Origin: Microcebus murinus
Lineage: Eukaryota; Chordata; Mammalia; Primates; Cheirogaleidae
NCBI RefSeq assembly: GCF_040939455.1
Contig: NC_134109.1
Coordinates: forward strand, 58,742,001 to 58,806,000
DNA length: 64,000 nt
Direction of reading: 5' to 3'
The translations under genes and the position numbers were made by a program. The notes under the pieces are model-generated. The model did not search any database. It was given only the letters and a program-made list of their open reading frames with translations, and was not told the origin of the DNA. Positions 52,408-64,000 of the stretch are shown here, piece by piece. Every line of letters begins with the position of its first letter. Within the stretch, counting starts at the first letter, position 1.

Positions 52408-53394
52408 CCGTTTTCAAGCGCCATAAAAGCTCTCATATCTATCCTGCTCAAACAATTCTAACCCCCAGAAGTAGCAGTAGTCAGGATTCTTTCCATTACA
52501 AATGCCAGACGTGTAGCTTAAAGTAAATTAAATACAAGACAGGAATTGGAAGGACACAGGGAAGTGCAAGGAATCAAAGCAGCCAGTGTAGAAACCAGGG
52601 AAGTCTCAAGGGCAGCAGGGGATGGAACCTGGGGTGTGAACTTCTTATCTCTGCTTCTGCATGCTGTTGGAATAATTCTCTTACTTTTCTCAGGTGGAGA
52701 ACAGGGCTTCCAGTGATGAGGGATCATAGTCATGTATCACTGTCAACCAAAAGTAAAAGGGATTTTTTTTCCCTTAGAAAAATTCCAAGGACATGCTCTG
52801 ATTGGCTTGGCTTAGGTCAAAGGAATACTGTGGTTGTGCCAGAAATTCATGACTGAGATAGAAGAAGAAGAATGATTCCCTTCAGAAAGGAGGACATTGT
52901 CATCAAAAGAAAAGGAAAGATGTACTGAACAGCAAAAGCTACTGATGTCTTTATATTACCACCAGTAGTTTCCTGGGTTCCAGACATTTTCTCTGTATTT
53001 ACAAGCATATAAAAATACCCTCTTTGTGTTTTACACAAATAAGAACAATTATCACAAATTTCTTTTAGGAGTTTATCAAGGAAGAAATGTTCTTCCACCA
53101 AATGCTGGTGTACTTTCTTTTGCTCAAATAATGGGGACTCTCTAATCCACTATTCATTTTTCTTGACTTTCAGGAAGCTCAGAGCTAAATTTAATATATA
53201 GTTACCATAACTATATTAAACCTCATTATTAAAGTATTTATGTCCTTTTTCTTTTCCTAATTTTAGATTTCTAATTTCTAGCTTGTCTAGCTTTATGGTA
53301 CAAATGCCTTTCATTGTAAACTATCTCAAACTCTTCTTGAACGAAAAAGACATTTTTGTAAGTTCTTCTAATGTCTAGTATTTTTTTAACTTTG
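52408..53394. other. Unassigned sequence
   Basis: No recognised gene or repeat; frames up to 84 codons without known motifs. Confidence 0.5.
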
Positions 53395-53545
53395 TTATTT
53401 CTTAATTATGAAAGTAATGAGTGCTCATTATATAAAATGTAGAAAATAAGTGGAAAAGTAATGAAAAAAATCAACCATGTTCTCACCAGTGTTCTCAGCC
53501 CCCATTATTAATATTTTGGTAGACTGCCTAGTTTTAAGACTCAGA
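53395..53545. repeat. Old interspersed repeat, family not named
   Basis: TTAATTATGAAAGTAATGAG, CTCATTATATAAAATGTAGA with AAATAAGTGGAAAAGTAATG, and TATTAATATTTTGGTAGACT have the order of a common old mammalian repeat whose name I cannot give with certainty. Confidence 0.4.
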
Positions 53546-53859
53546 GAAATAGCCAAGTCATATAACCAGCTTGATTGCATATATTTCTTACTAATCAAAA
53601 AATCCCTGGAGACTTTAAATTATAGGAGATCCAAGAAAAATAAAACAGTTAACAAAAATAAGGGAAGTCTCTGAATTGTTGATGATCATCATCCATAATT
53701 TATTCTTGTGTGTAAAGTTGCCAAGGTAACAATAGCAAAAGTCAACTCCTAGAAAAACTTTGAAATTTATGTGCTTGCCTATTCCCCCTACAAACAGAGC
53801 TACATCTTTACTTTTGAGGAAAATTAATGAAATAATTATACCAAATATTTTAGTCCCTA

Positions 53860-54240
53860 TATTAGTAACTTCGGACTGCCATAACAAAATGCCATAAACT
53901 GAGTGGCTTAAACAACAGAAATTTATTTTCTCACAGTTCTGGAGGCTGAAGTCCAAAATCAGGGTGCCAGCGTGGCCAATTGCTAGTGACAGCTTGTAGA
54001 CAGCCACCTTCTCAATGTGTCCTCATATGGCCTTTCTTCCGTGGATGCGAGTGGAGAGAAAGAAAGCTCTGGTCTCTCTTCCTCTTATAAGGACACTAAT
54101 CTTATCAGATCAGCACCCTATCCTTATGACCTCATTTAATTTTAATTAATTCCATAAAGGCCATATGTCTGAGCACAGTCACATTGGGAGTTAGGCCTTC
54201 AACATATGAATTTTAAGGAGACATAATTCAGTCCATAGCA
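53860..54240 (-). mobile_element. MLT1-type solo LTR (ERVL-MaLR), antisense
   Basis: The plus strand is the complement of an MLT1: TATTAGTAACTTCGGACTGC, ATAAACTGAGTGGCTTAAAC, AGAAATTTATTTTCTCACAG, TTCTGGAGGCTGAAGTCCAA, then TCTCTTCCTCTTATAAGGAC and AACATATGAATTTTAAGG. TCCCT lies within one base of both ends and may be the target duplication. The minus-strand frame at 53615-54007 overlaps it and is not a gene. Confidence 0.9.
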
Positions 54241-54384
54241 CTCCCTTTGCTCTGATAGTCATATCCTGGCAATCATTTTATTTAGCTCTGAGTATTTTGA
54301 GAATACACCTTCACCAATTCTCTTAATAACAGTTCACCAATAGCTTTACACAACAAAAATATGTTTTTTAAAAATGGAACATGA

Positions 54385-54712
<328 letters not shown>

Positions 54713-54868
54713 AAAAACGGAACATGGTACAAAGGTACATGTGGGAAGCTATATATGTGTAGTGGGGCAGGAGTGGGGAGAGAGATTCAAAGTTTAGTCA
54801 TTTCTGAATCAACTGAAACCTTCAGTCCTCACCTTCAGGTTTGGGTCTTCAAATACCCAGCATCATGA

Positions 54869-54903
54869 AACATAGGTAGGTTGGTAGGTAGATAGGTAGC
54901 TAG
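54869..54903. repeat. (TAGG)n imperfect microsatellite
   Basis: Imperfect TAGG/TAGA tetranucleotide run. Confidence 0.85.
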
Positions 54904-56385
54904 GGTGAAGCCACCAGGATAAGAATTCAATGACCAAAGTGGGTATACATGAAATAACTGGATTCAGAACAGATAATGCCAGCTGAAATTAAAGCACTTT
55001 GTTTTGTCCTATCTTTTATGTAAAGTGTACGTAGGTTTAAATATAGAATCAGGAGACTATTCGGGGTCAGAATTTAAAATAGTCCCATTTTTTATATGTC
55101 AGATTAACACATTTGTCTTTGAGTTTCTTCATCTGAAGTACAAAACTAAACAGAAAAATATATACATCAAATATTTTGGCCCTTCCTAGTCTTCCTCCTA
55201 CCACAGGCTGACACTATTCAGAGAGCATGTATTTTTCCTCACAACAGCTAAAGTACAATATAGAAATTCATCCTTTTAGTGAACTGGGCCTTTCCCCAAG
55301 ATTTTTATTTTGCATTTAACAAAATAACAGCAAATTTCAGGTATTAGAAGGATCGAAACAACCTCTTCTATTCTGTTGTCCTTAGAACACCATCTTTTAT
55401 TCATAGCTTCTCTTGTGGCGCTGGGAGGCAGATTCTGTTGCTATAGCAACGCCCTGCATATCCTTGGGAATAGCTTACAGTTTTACTTTTTTTTTGAACA
55501 ACAAAGAGCCATTGATACTACATGTTGCCAAAGGTTATAAAAGTTGAATTCTAAAATGAAAATATTTCTTCTATAGAAGTGGTACACCATATGCGTCCCA
55601 CAAATTCAAAGAGATATGTAAGGATATGACCTTTGTGTGAACACTGATGAATCTAGTATAATACTGTTTGCTTCAATGGATTATTCACAGCAGAAGTAGT
55701 TGAAGTGTATGCCTTGTTTTCTAAGACCACTGTGGGGGATAAGGGGTTTACTCCCAGTTTCTATAAAGATCCAGGAGCAATAAAAGAAAAACAAATCAAA
55801 GGTCCCATCACTTACATTTTGTTTGTTACTTTGTAATCACCTTCCCATCCCCACCCCCACCAAAATGAACTGCTATATCAAAATCCAATTACACTTTGAC
55901 AGTAAATAGATCCTCAAAGAGTCGTTGTGACTGAATCCGTGTTCCTTGGAATAGATATTAAACGTACGAGATTCTCAAGAGCTCTGAAATCTGTATTCCT
56001 AGCTTCATTTTAACTGGATTCACTTCATCTGTGAAAAAAATTCCTTAGCAAGCTGCTTTGTAAAACTAGGGGGAAATTTCTTTTCAAGTATTCTTTTCAA
56101 GATAAGTTATCTCATCCCCCTAGAAATCTGAGGGGAGGCACTGAGAAAAACAGATGAGGAGTTGGAGGCTCCACAGAATCGCTTCCTGGGAAAACAGTCT
56201 TAAGAGCTTATAGAGGGTCAGCAGATGGGAATCTGGATTTTTCTTGAAAACAGGAGAGAGCGCTATAAATGGAAAATGGAGATAAAGTACAAAGACTGTT
56301 CTCTCACTCCCCTTCTCTCACCATAGCCTGAACAAAATCACTGGAGTTAGAAGATCCTCCCAGCAAACCAAACAAACCCTATGAT
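54904..56385. other. Unassigned sequence
   Basis: About 1.5 kb with no recognised repeat, RNA or exon. Confidence 0.5.
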
Positions 56386-56390
56386 TCAAG

Positions 56391-56470
56391 GCCATTCATT
56401 CATCCATTCATCAATATTTACTAAGTACATGCTATGTTCCAAGCCGCTCAAAGGCTTTCCAAATGCTTAC
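56391..56470 (-). mobile_element. L2 3' end, antisense fragment
   Basis: CATTCATTCATCCATTCATC, then AATATTTACTAAGTACATGC with TATGTTCCAAGCC match the complement of the L2 terminus (GGCTTGG..CATGTA and TGAATGAATG). Confidence 0.6.
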
Positions 56471-57011
56471 TATTAATAAATGCCTCATTGTACTCTTAAA
56501 GAGTTAGTCTCTAATTCAATAACGGCTTCACTGGTACAGGTTTTATAGGTATGATATGGAGAACTTTATTAGAGATAACTGATTCAGAAGGTAACTGCAG
56601 CTAGTAATAACAAGCACGCAGATTGTGTTTCTATTAATAAATACCACTTCCCACTCAAAGGAAACAGGATTCCTTGGAGAGATGGCTGATTCCAGAAATA
56701 GTTGGAACAGGGAAAATACAGGCAAACTTGGGATATCTTGTTGACCAAGAAAGCAAGGAAGTGCATACACAACAATAGAGTCATGTCAAAAGGGCATACT
56801 GGAGCTGGCTTAAAGGAGCTCCCACTGGCCATGTCTTGGATAATCTGATCATGAAAATAAATAATGACAGAGATAGGTTATAACATATTAAATTTAAAAA
56901 TACATGAGTCCAGAGTGATACTAAAAAGAAGTAAGGGAGAAGAAGAGAAGAGAGGAGGAGGAGAAGGAAAGGAAAAAATAAAAGAGGAAAGCTTTACTTT
57001 ACAGAAGAAAT
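56471..57011. other. Unassigned sequence
   Basis: No repeat recognised except a purine-rich low-complexity run at 56935-56990. Two overlapping minus-strand frames (56543-56832) have no known domain. Confidence 0.45.
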
Positions 57012-57016
57012 CCAAC

Positions 57017-57763
57017 TGTTACGGACTAAATTATGTCCCAACCAAAATTCGTATGTTGAAGCCATAATGCCCAATATGACTGTATTGGAGAGAAGGTCTT
57101 TAGGGGGGTAATTAAGGTTAAACGAGGTCATAAGGATTGGGCCTTCATCCAGTAGGACTGGTATCCTTGTAAAAAGACACCAAAGACTCCCTCCCTGCCC
57201 ATCCATCTCTCTCCCCATGCATACACACAGAGGAGAGGCCCTGTGAGTACAAAGGGAGAAGGTGGTTGTCTATAAGCCAGGAAGAGAGGCTACCACCAAC
57301 CCTCCCTCTTGGCCTTCTAGGCTCCAGAACTATGAAAAAATGAATTTCTGTTTTTCTTGTTGTTTTTTTTTTTTTTTTTTTTTTGAGAGAGTCTTGCTTT
57401 GTTGCCCAGGCTAGAGTGAGTGCCGGCGTCAGCCTAGCTCACAGCAACCTCAAACTCCTGGGCTCAAGCAATCCTCCTGCCTCAGCCTTCTGAGTAGCTG
57501 GGACTATAGGCATGCGCCACCATGCCCGGCTAAGTTTTTCTATATATATTAGTTGGCCAATTAATTTCTTTCTATTTATAGTAGAGACAGGGTCTCGCTC
57601 TTGCTCAGGCTGGTTTCGAACTCCTGATCTCGAGCAATCCGCCCGCCTGGGCCTCCCAGAGTGCTAGGATTACAGGTGTGAGCCACCTCGGCCAGCCTGA
57701 ATTTCTGTTTTAACTACCCAGTCTATGATATTCTGTTATGGCAGCCCAAGCAGATGAATAACA
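57017..57763 (+). mobile_element. MLT1-type solo LTR split by an Alu
   Basis: TGTTACGGACTAAATTATGT, CGTATGTTGAAGCCATAATG, TGACTGTATTGGAGAGAAGG, ACGAGGTCATAAGGATTGGG and CTCCAGAACTATG follow MLT1. After the Alu it resumes with TGAATTTCTGTTTTAACTAC and ends near AATAACA. CCAAC before (57012-57016) and GCAAC after (57764-57768) are an imperfect 5-bp duplication. Confidence 0.88.
57355..57697 (-). mobile_element. Alu SINE, strepsirrhine-type, antisense
   Basis: Poly(T), GAGAGAGTCTTGCTTTGTTG, CCGGCGTCAGCCTAGCTCAC, TTAGTTGGCCAATTAATTTC and GAGCCACCTCGGCCAGCC. Perfect 14-bp duplication TGAATTTCTGTTTT at 57341-57354 and 57698-57711. It sits inside the MLT1 LTR and is therefore younger. Confidence 0.96.
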
Positions 57764-57769
57764 GCAACT

Positions 57770-58625
57770 AAAAAATATTGAGGAAATGATAGAATTAGAA
57801 AATCACCATTTTTCAACCAGCAATGTAAGAATCATCAATGGATACTAAAATTATGGGGTAAAAGATTATATTAGTTTTAAAATATCACCACACAGGTTAA
57901 CTGTACAATGGGGAAATTAGGCATGGCATCACCGTTTTAACCAAATGATCAAACTTCACATCAGCAATAGTAGGACAGCCTGGTGTGTGCTTCCTGATGG
58001 ATAAAGATAAGAAATATATGTCATTTATCCAATATTCTTGCCGGGAATGTTTAACCTGAACCTAAGTACGAGAAAACAATCAGACAAATTCCCAAAAAAG
58101 GAGACATTTTGCAAGGTAACTGACCTAGATCTTCAAAGCAGAGTCAAACAAAAGGAAGAGAAGACTTTTTCTAGATTGAAAGTCACTAAACATTACAACC
58201 ACAGAATTAGTACACCTTGATTGGCTCTTGAGTTAACAAAAGTACCTAAATAGACATATTGGGTTTAATTAGGGGAATTTTTAAATGAGATTGTTAGATA
58301 ACAAAATTAACTTAATGTTAATTTTCTTAGGTGTTAATAGTATAGCAGTTATATAGGAGATTATCCTTATACTTAGGCAGTACATACTGAAGTATTCATG
58401 GGTGAACTATCATGATGTCTGCAACTTCTTTTCAAATAGTTCAATAATAACAAAAAATGATGCATATATACATATGTAAATAAATGGAGAGCAAAATACA
58501 GGTAGTAAAATGCTAACAATTGGTGAATGTAGGTAATTGAATTGCTCAATATATTATTCTTTCAACTTTTCTGTGATTTAAAATTTTTTAATTTGCATTT
58601 AAAAAATAATTAAGAAACATAACTA
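57770..58625 (+). repeat. Ancient interspersed repeat, probably LINE 3' end
   Basis: The order CAGACAAATTCCCAAAAAAG, AGGTAACTGACCTAGATCTT, then TAGGAGATTATCCTTATACT with CATACTGAAGTATTCATGGG, ATCATGATGTCTGCAACTTC, TGCTAACAATTGGTGAATGT and TATTCTTTCAACTTTTCTGT is that of a very abundant mammalian repeat. I associate it with old L1 3' ends but am unsure of the family. Its start is not fixed. Confidence 0.55.
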
Positions 58626-58714
58626 TATGAAAGTGCTCAGGAACATTTTATGGCCTGAAGCTCACCCTTACTATTACTGACCGTGCATCTACCACAACCA
58701 AATGGTATAACTTA

Positions 58715-58915
58715 ATGGGTACAGAGCATAGTTGTTGGTTCTCAACAAACCTGGCTTCAAAGCCTGTCTCTCAGACCGTAGACAAATGACAATATCTCCA
58801 AGGTTTAGTTTTCTGCAGTAAATTAAGAATGATACTACCTGATAAGTAGTTTAGAAGATTAAATGGGGTATATATAAAATATCTGGCACACAGGAGACAG
58901 CTATTATTATTACCT
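58715..58915 (+). mobile_element. MIR
   Basis: CTTCAAAGCCTGTCTCTCAG, a GTTTAGTTTTCTGCAGTAAA block, AGATTAAATGGGGTATATAT and ATATCTGGCACACAGG follow the MIR consensus in sense with a recognisable 3' end. Confidence 0.8.
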
Positions 58916-59132
58916 GGTAGTAGGAGAATAGAGATTGAAGGTAAGTAGTCTCCACTAAAACTATCACATCACTTACTAACAATGAATGACTGTGTTACAT
59001 TATTAGTGATCATTTTTGTGGCAAGAGTCTTTTCAACCAAATCAAAAGTTCTTTGAAAACAGGTACCACATCTTCCCTAATTTCTGTGTCTCCCAAAGAA
59101 CCTGATACTATTTCATCTGTATGTTGTGCTAG

Positions 59133-59290
59133 ATCAGTACTTCTCAATTCTGGCTGCAGATTAGAATTGCCTGAGGAGCTTTTTAAAGCCTGGACCCCAC
59201 CCCCCAGATCATTTTTATTTTGTTGGTCTGGGGTGGGACCTAGGCCGCAAGATTTTTTTAAAACTTCCAGGGAGATTGTAAAAAGTTATG
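59133..59290 (+). mobile_element. MER5A-like hAT element
   Basis: CAGTACTTCTCAATTCTGGC, GATTAGAATTGCCTGAGGAG, GGACCCCACCCCCCAG, GGTCTGGGGTGGGACCTAGG and ACTTCCAGGGAGATTG follow MER5A in order, without its preserved right end. Confidence 0.75.
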
Positions 59291-59510
59291 TTTTGTGTTC
59301 CTCCTTAATGCATGGGCACCAGCCATTGCTACCAACTTTCTACCCTCTTTGAAATAAGCTGGATCATCAGATGTAGGTGAATTTATATTTTAACATGCCA
59401 GCCTTCTCCCATGAGCAGCAATAGCCTTCCTATCTCTTTTGAGAAGGTAGAAGCAAACTTCAGACAATTCATAATATTATCATGTAAGTTGTTAAAATAA
59501 GACATATTTG

Positions 59511-59785
59511 GACTGGGCACAGTGGATCATGCCTATAATCTCATCGCTTTGGGAGGACTGCTTGAGGCCAGGAGTTTGAGACCAACCTGGGCAACATAGT
59601 GAGACCCCATCTCTACCAAAAATTTTTTAAAAATCAGTTGGGCATGGTAGTACACAGTTATAGTCCTGGCTACTCAGGAGGCTGAGCAGGAGGACCACTT
59701 GAGCTCAGGAATTCAAGACTGTACTAAACTATGATCGGACCACTGTACTGTAGCCTGAGCAACTAAGTGAGACCCTATCTCAAAA

Positions 59786-59786
<1 letters not shown>
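59511..59786 (+). mobile_element. Alu SINE, old (AluJ-like), sense
   Basis: GACTGGGCACAGTGGATCAT, CATCGCTTTGGGAGGACTGC, the TTTTTTAAAAATCAGTTGGG linker and right arm TGTACTGTAGCCTGAGCAAC. A deletion of about 20 bp removes part of the left arm. Its tail has turned into a microsatellite. Confidence 0.93.
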
Positions 59787-59820
<34 letters not shown>

Positions 59821-59822
59821 AA
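59787..59822. repeat. (TA)n then (GA)n in an Alu tail
   Basis: The Alu ends CTCAAAAATA and passes into TA and then GA dinucleotide runs. Confidence 0.95.
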
Positions 59823-60495
59823 AATGACTGATTTGCGCTTTGCTTTATAAAAATTTATAATTATACCCAATGCTGTTCTCTCTTCAATTGATGAAAACTA
59901 TGAAGGTACCTTTTCCTAAACCACAAGTTTGGGTAAGTTCATAACAGAGCAAGCATCCAAACAGCAGAAACATAAGTGTAATATTATATTAGTTCATAAT
60001 TTGGACTTTGGCAATTCAGAAAATATTTTCCTCCTTGTCCTAGAGAAACAAGATCAATGGGTAGACCCCCACCTGAAGGATAAAAGAAATGGACACATGT
60101 GGGAGCAGAAATCAGAATCAGTGAGCATAATAAGAATAGGAGAACAAGAACGTTTTATCACATACCGCTAACCAGCTGCCAGTACTGGCAAACAAGTTCC
60201 TGATAAAAATGTACCCAGTCATTGGTCTAAGTATGTCCCTCCCCACATCTTCCAACCATGAAGGCCCCTGTAGCCATAAGTCTTAGCTACCACCTGGTAG
60301 TCTGATACATCCATGTACATTTTCCTTGCCCATGGCTGTACACTTACAGACTTGAACTGATGGGAAAGCACCATGTGTCATTAATAAAGTAAAGAGAAAG
60401 GGTACTCACAGTGCATAATGAGATACAATTATGATTGAGACTCTTGTTTCTTCAAAGGAACCAGGGCTAGGCCATCTCTAAAAATTATCTATCCA
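59823..60495. other. Unassigned sequence
   Basis: Nothing recognised; an 80-codon frame at 59929 has no known domain. Confidence 0.5.
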
Positions 60496-60499
60496 TCCA

Positions 60500-60705
60500 A
60501 TTCCCCACTTAATAGCCAGGTTAACCATGATCAAGTTACTTAACCTCTCAAAGCTAAAGTTTCCCCATCTGTCAAACAGGGATAATAAAGTGCCTACTTC
60601 CATAGGATGGGTATGAGGATTAAATGAGAGGATAAATGCCAAATGCTTAGCACATTTTCTCACACATAGTATCATGAGCTAAATGGAAACTATTATTATA
60701 TCACT
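60500..60705 (+). mobile_element. MIR
   Basis: AGTTACTTAACCTCTCAAAG, TTTCCCCATCTGTCAAACAG, GGGATAATAAAGTGCCTACT and AGGATTAAATGAGAGGATAA with TGCTTAGCACATT: a well-preserved MIR. Confidence 0.92.
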
Positions 60706-61250
60706 AATATAATAATAAATCCAAACCTAGCAGTTTCTTGGGCAGAAAAAAATAAAGATATGGAAACCCATATTAATTGCTATTTCCATTAATTTATATA
60801 TTATCAAGTTTAGATTTAATAGATGAAATTTCAGCAGATAATAATCTATTGATTTATCCAAACTTTACTTTGGCAGTATCTTCAAACAAAATTAGATGTT
60901 TAAAGTCAGTGTCCTTACAAGAGAACCCAAAGATTCAATTATTTATAGACAGCTTCAAACTTTATAAACAAATTCCCACTTCTTCCAACCCTAAACCATG
61001 CCCTCCAGAAATAATAATGGTGATATTATAGTGTCTCCTAGTGGGCCCATTTCCACTCATTACTAAGACATTTATAACTAACAAAGCATTTGAGAGTTTA
61101 AAATTTTAACTAAAAAGAATGATTCAAATGGGATAAAAACCATGTTGGACAAGATGACATGGAAGGACAATGCACTAAGAGCTGGCAACCAAAGGGGATA
61201 AAACAGTACAGTGACCTTGATTGGCACAAAAGGAGGGAGAACTTAATGAT
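60706..61250. other. Unassigned sequence
   Basis: AT-rich, nothing recognised. Confidence 0.45.
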
Positions 61251-61256
61251 TAGTAG

Positions 61257-61815
61257 TGTAGGGGAGTAACAAAAAGTTCCCTTTTCCTTCTCATGTTCAC
61301 TATCTGGGGCCTATGAGTTAAATTGACAAAAGCCAAATTAACAGCAAAAAAGGCATACAAACTTTATCAATGTTAATATTTTATATGTGGGGGTCTTCAT
61401 AGAAAATAAATGAAAACCCGAAGAAGCAGTTAGATTAGGGGGGCTTATATACCATTTTAACAAAGGGCAATAAATTATGAAGTGACTAGACAAAGGAAAG
61501 TGACTTTGAGTTCCTAGGGTGGTATATTGTGGGAAGGTAACTATTAAATATACGATAGATAAGGGTTGTTTAGAAAGGTCTGTTATACAGACTCATCTCC
61601 TTACCCTCTCTGGACTTCCTGGTACAGGAGAGGAGAATACTTTTACAAATGGAAATTCTGTCACTTTTGCAAAGAGAAATGTATGCCATGCTTTTAGGCA
61701 GAAAAAGGGAGGGCAAAGAACTTTAACTGTGTCTGCTGTTTCTCAGGTGTCTTCAGCTTAAAGTAATCCTTATGACAAAGGCCTATATTTTGAGTTGGCA
61801 CATTCTGGACCCCTT
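61257..61815 (-). mobile_element. LTR-like repeat, copy 2 of 2 in the window
   Basis: Begins TGTAGGGGAGTAACAAAAAG; blocks GGGGCCTATGAGTTAAATTG and ATTAACAGCAAAAAAGGCAT correspond to GAGGCCCCTATGACAAAAGA and ATTAACAAGAGAAAAGCATA of the 6240 copy. The far end (TATGACAAAGGCCTATATTT, TTGGCACATTCTGGACCCCT) corresponds to 6665-6705. On the minus strand it would end CCCCTACA. The two copies are clearly diverged. Confidence 0.6.
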
Positions 61816-64000
61816 TACTAGAAAGCAACTGAGGACTCAAACTGAAGAGTTTCCAGAAGAAGATTATTCTAAATAATATACACAGGTAAAATTGCTTTAC
61901 CTACATGTTTAAAGTAGCCTAAAGGAGAAATATGAGAAGTGTACTAGATAGAATATACCAAAAGAAAGTTAAAGAGTTCTTAAGAAGGTAAAAGAAAAGG
62001 AACTTATGTTAGAAATGCTCAAAAAGGCAAAACTAGATTGTTGCAAAGATTTGTTTTGAGGAAACTCAAGTTTTGGTGTTGTTCTGGTCAGCTTTTGAGC
62101 TTTAAATAGTTGGGGAAATAATGGAAGTACCATAACAAAGATATGTACATAGCATAGAAATCAATTTTACATTTATCAAATTCGACATGCAGTAGAACAT
62201 CTCCTAAATTTAAGGATTCTAACCCTAAACAAGAAAAGGCTTACCACCATCCTAATGAAACAATTCCCATAACAAGATTAAGCATGACTTTTAAACCCAG
62301 GTACTAGGGGTCCACTGACAACCTGCTAAACCTCTGTAGGCTTCAATCACACTATGGATACAGTAGAAAAGCTAGACTAAATGGACCCTGAATACCTCTA
62401 CCTTGTGAAATTGTTTCAATATAAATGAATATAATTCTAGTTAAAATGTGTCTCTTTCTTTACCATCAGCCACACTTTTTAAATTGAATCTTTTCCTCGT
62501 AAGAAATAATGGCATCATTTACAATGGAATAAAAAACACACTTTTTTCCCTGCTCCTTTTATAAAAGAACAAGATTATAAGTATTTTTAGAGTCTCGAAA
62601 TCTTATAAAAACCAAAATTTTGGACATTTTAAAATATATTACTATCTCAGGAATTTGTGATGTTTTAAACCAAGTTCTAATAAATAAACTTGGTTTGGGA
62701 TAAATTATTAATATACTTATTAAAGTGCCATGTGGAAAAATTACAGAACACTTTTCAAATTTCATGTGCATCTTAGTATTAGCTCTGTAGACATTTTGCA
62801 TAGATCACATTTTTAAGTCCTAAGGGACTAATATATCTCCCACAGAAATTTATACAGTGTGAAGCAATACTATAGGATTAATCAGAATTAAGCATGCTAT
62901 TAATGGCTATGTTTATAGATCCAAAGTGATTCCTTAACTTTTTCCATTTATTCTTTTTTCTTCATCTTTTTGCAGAATTTTATATCTAAATTTTTATCTT
63001 ATATATTAAACTTTAAAAGTTTTGCAATTATGCTAATGTATTAAAGTTATAATCCTAAACATATAAAAATTCTGACACTGAAAGCACATTTTCTAGTCCC
63101 TAAGAGCTTGAAAATAAGTCAGAGTGCCAGCAGTATGGGGAATGTTGCCCATGATCACCTTTCACTTTTAAGCATGCTTTTTCCAGTTCAATTTTGCGAC
63201 CCTTTCTTTTCACTGTAGTTATTCGGAGCGTTTTCTAAGTACTGCCGAATAGGAAATTACCGCAAAGACAAGTGGAAGGAAAAAAACATTTTTAAAATAA
63301 CTTCACACACCACCTGCAATTCTAGTAAATGCATCACTCTCAGAGTGTGCGGGCATTTTGAGATTTCCGCCCAATCAGTTGCGCTGCCCCCACCCCCACC
63401 CCTACCCCCCGTGGGGATCTGTGTTCCCTTTTCAGCTCAGTAATCAAATAGCTTTGACTGGTCCATGTCTGCTTTTGTCCACTTTTGACCTCCATGTTCC
63501 TGTGAGGGACATCTTTGTCTCACTTTTCTTTGGTCACTGAGTTCATGTACCTCAATAGGCTAAGTCTTGCAGTCCATTAAGGAGAATTCTCAGCTCAGCC
63601 CTAGGCCACCCAGAAACCCCGGTTGCATGTTCTCCCTGAATGGCTTCACTGGTGGCCCATTCAAATGTGCTAATGTCAGAAAAAAGGGTTGAATGGGGCG
63701 CCAATGTACACCATTGCCGAGGCAAAGTGACTGCGGCTTCCAACAAAGCGTTCCCTGTGGTGATGTTAAGCAGAGCTATCAATGGTGCAGAGGCTGAGCA
63801 AGGACTAATGCTCCAATCATGCCATCAACAGGTGGCACAGATGCAGCCACTTCAATGTGAAATCACAGTGCAAAGTTCACTGGCAATTCAATCCTCTCTC
63901 CAACTTCCAACCTCCAGATAAATTGTGCAGATATTCCTCCATCTCTTTCTGGATCTGGGGCAGGCATCTGTAGAATCCACTGGCAGAAGACATATTGGGT
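61816..64000. other. Unassigned sequence with promoter-like motifs near its end
   Basis: No repeat recognised over 2.2 kb. At 63371-63378 there is a CCAATCAG box and at 63386-63410 a C-rich run of CCCACCCC type, resembling Sp/KLF sites. A 93-codon plus frame (63640-63921) and a 76-codon minus frame (63552-63782) follow, with no recognised domain and the window edge soon after. Confidence 0.45.

Overview
The window looks like nuclear DNA from a strepsirrhine (lemur- or loris-type) primate. The main evidence is its Alu set. Several copies share the left-arm wording TAATCCTAGCACTCTGGG and the right-arm wording GCTGTGAGCTAGGCTGACGCC, with an extra middle segment related to AGTTGGCCAATTAATTTC, which I associate with lemur/galago Alus rather than human ones. 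L2, MIR, MER5-like, MaLR and L1 copies of many ages are the usual mammalian background. This identification is knowledge-based inference; no species or locus could be named.

I found no convincing protein-coding exon, RNA gene, operon or CRISPR array. The reading frames present are short. Where I can explain them they are Alu, L1 or other repeat sequence read in one frame or another. The region reads as intergenic or deep-intronic DNA shaped by repeated transposition.

Layout: 1-6.2 kb is unassigned sequence, then an L2 and a 5'-truncated antisense L1 carrying an Alu. 6.2-9.7 kb holds an LTR-like repeat, an MLT1-type solo LTR with a 5-bp target duplication, and an L2. 9.9-14.1 kb is strongly nested: an Alu, a MIR split by an internally deleted mariner with good terminal inverted repeats, a second MIR split by about 1.2 kb including an LTR-like element, and an old L1 holding a hAT element with a perfect 8-bp duplication. 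15.0-22.7 kb is a nearly complete antisense L1 containing a 420-bp solo LTR-like element, an (AT)n tract and two Alus. 22.9-25.9 kb is repeat-poor. 26-38 kb is mixed unassigned sequence with Alus, an L1 3' end, MER5-like copies, L2s, MIRs and an LTR-like element. 39.5-50.4 kb is an LINE cluster: an old sense L1, a second long antisense L1 (about 7.2 kb without insertions, still with the FADD codons of reverse transcriptase, and with a 62-bp retroposed insert), and an older antisense L1. 50.4-64 kb is unassigned sequence with Alus, two MLT1-type LTRs, MIRs, a MER5-like copy and a second member of the LTR-like family seen at 6.2 kb. The last 0.7 kb has promoter-like motifs.

I did not find a new gene system. 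The items most worth checking are the 208-codon open frame antisense to an L1 5' UTR, the 62-bp retro-insert, the nested structures whose order of insertion can be read directly, a CpG-rich patch at 26.7-27.1 kb, a repeat-free block at 23.5-25.1 kb, two competing hairpins at 51.8 kb, and the motif cluster at 63.4 kb. Repeat family names come from recalled consensus features, not a database search; boundaries are exact only where target-site duplications are stated.
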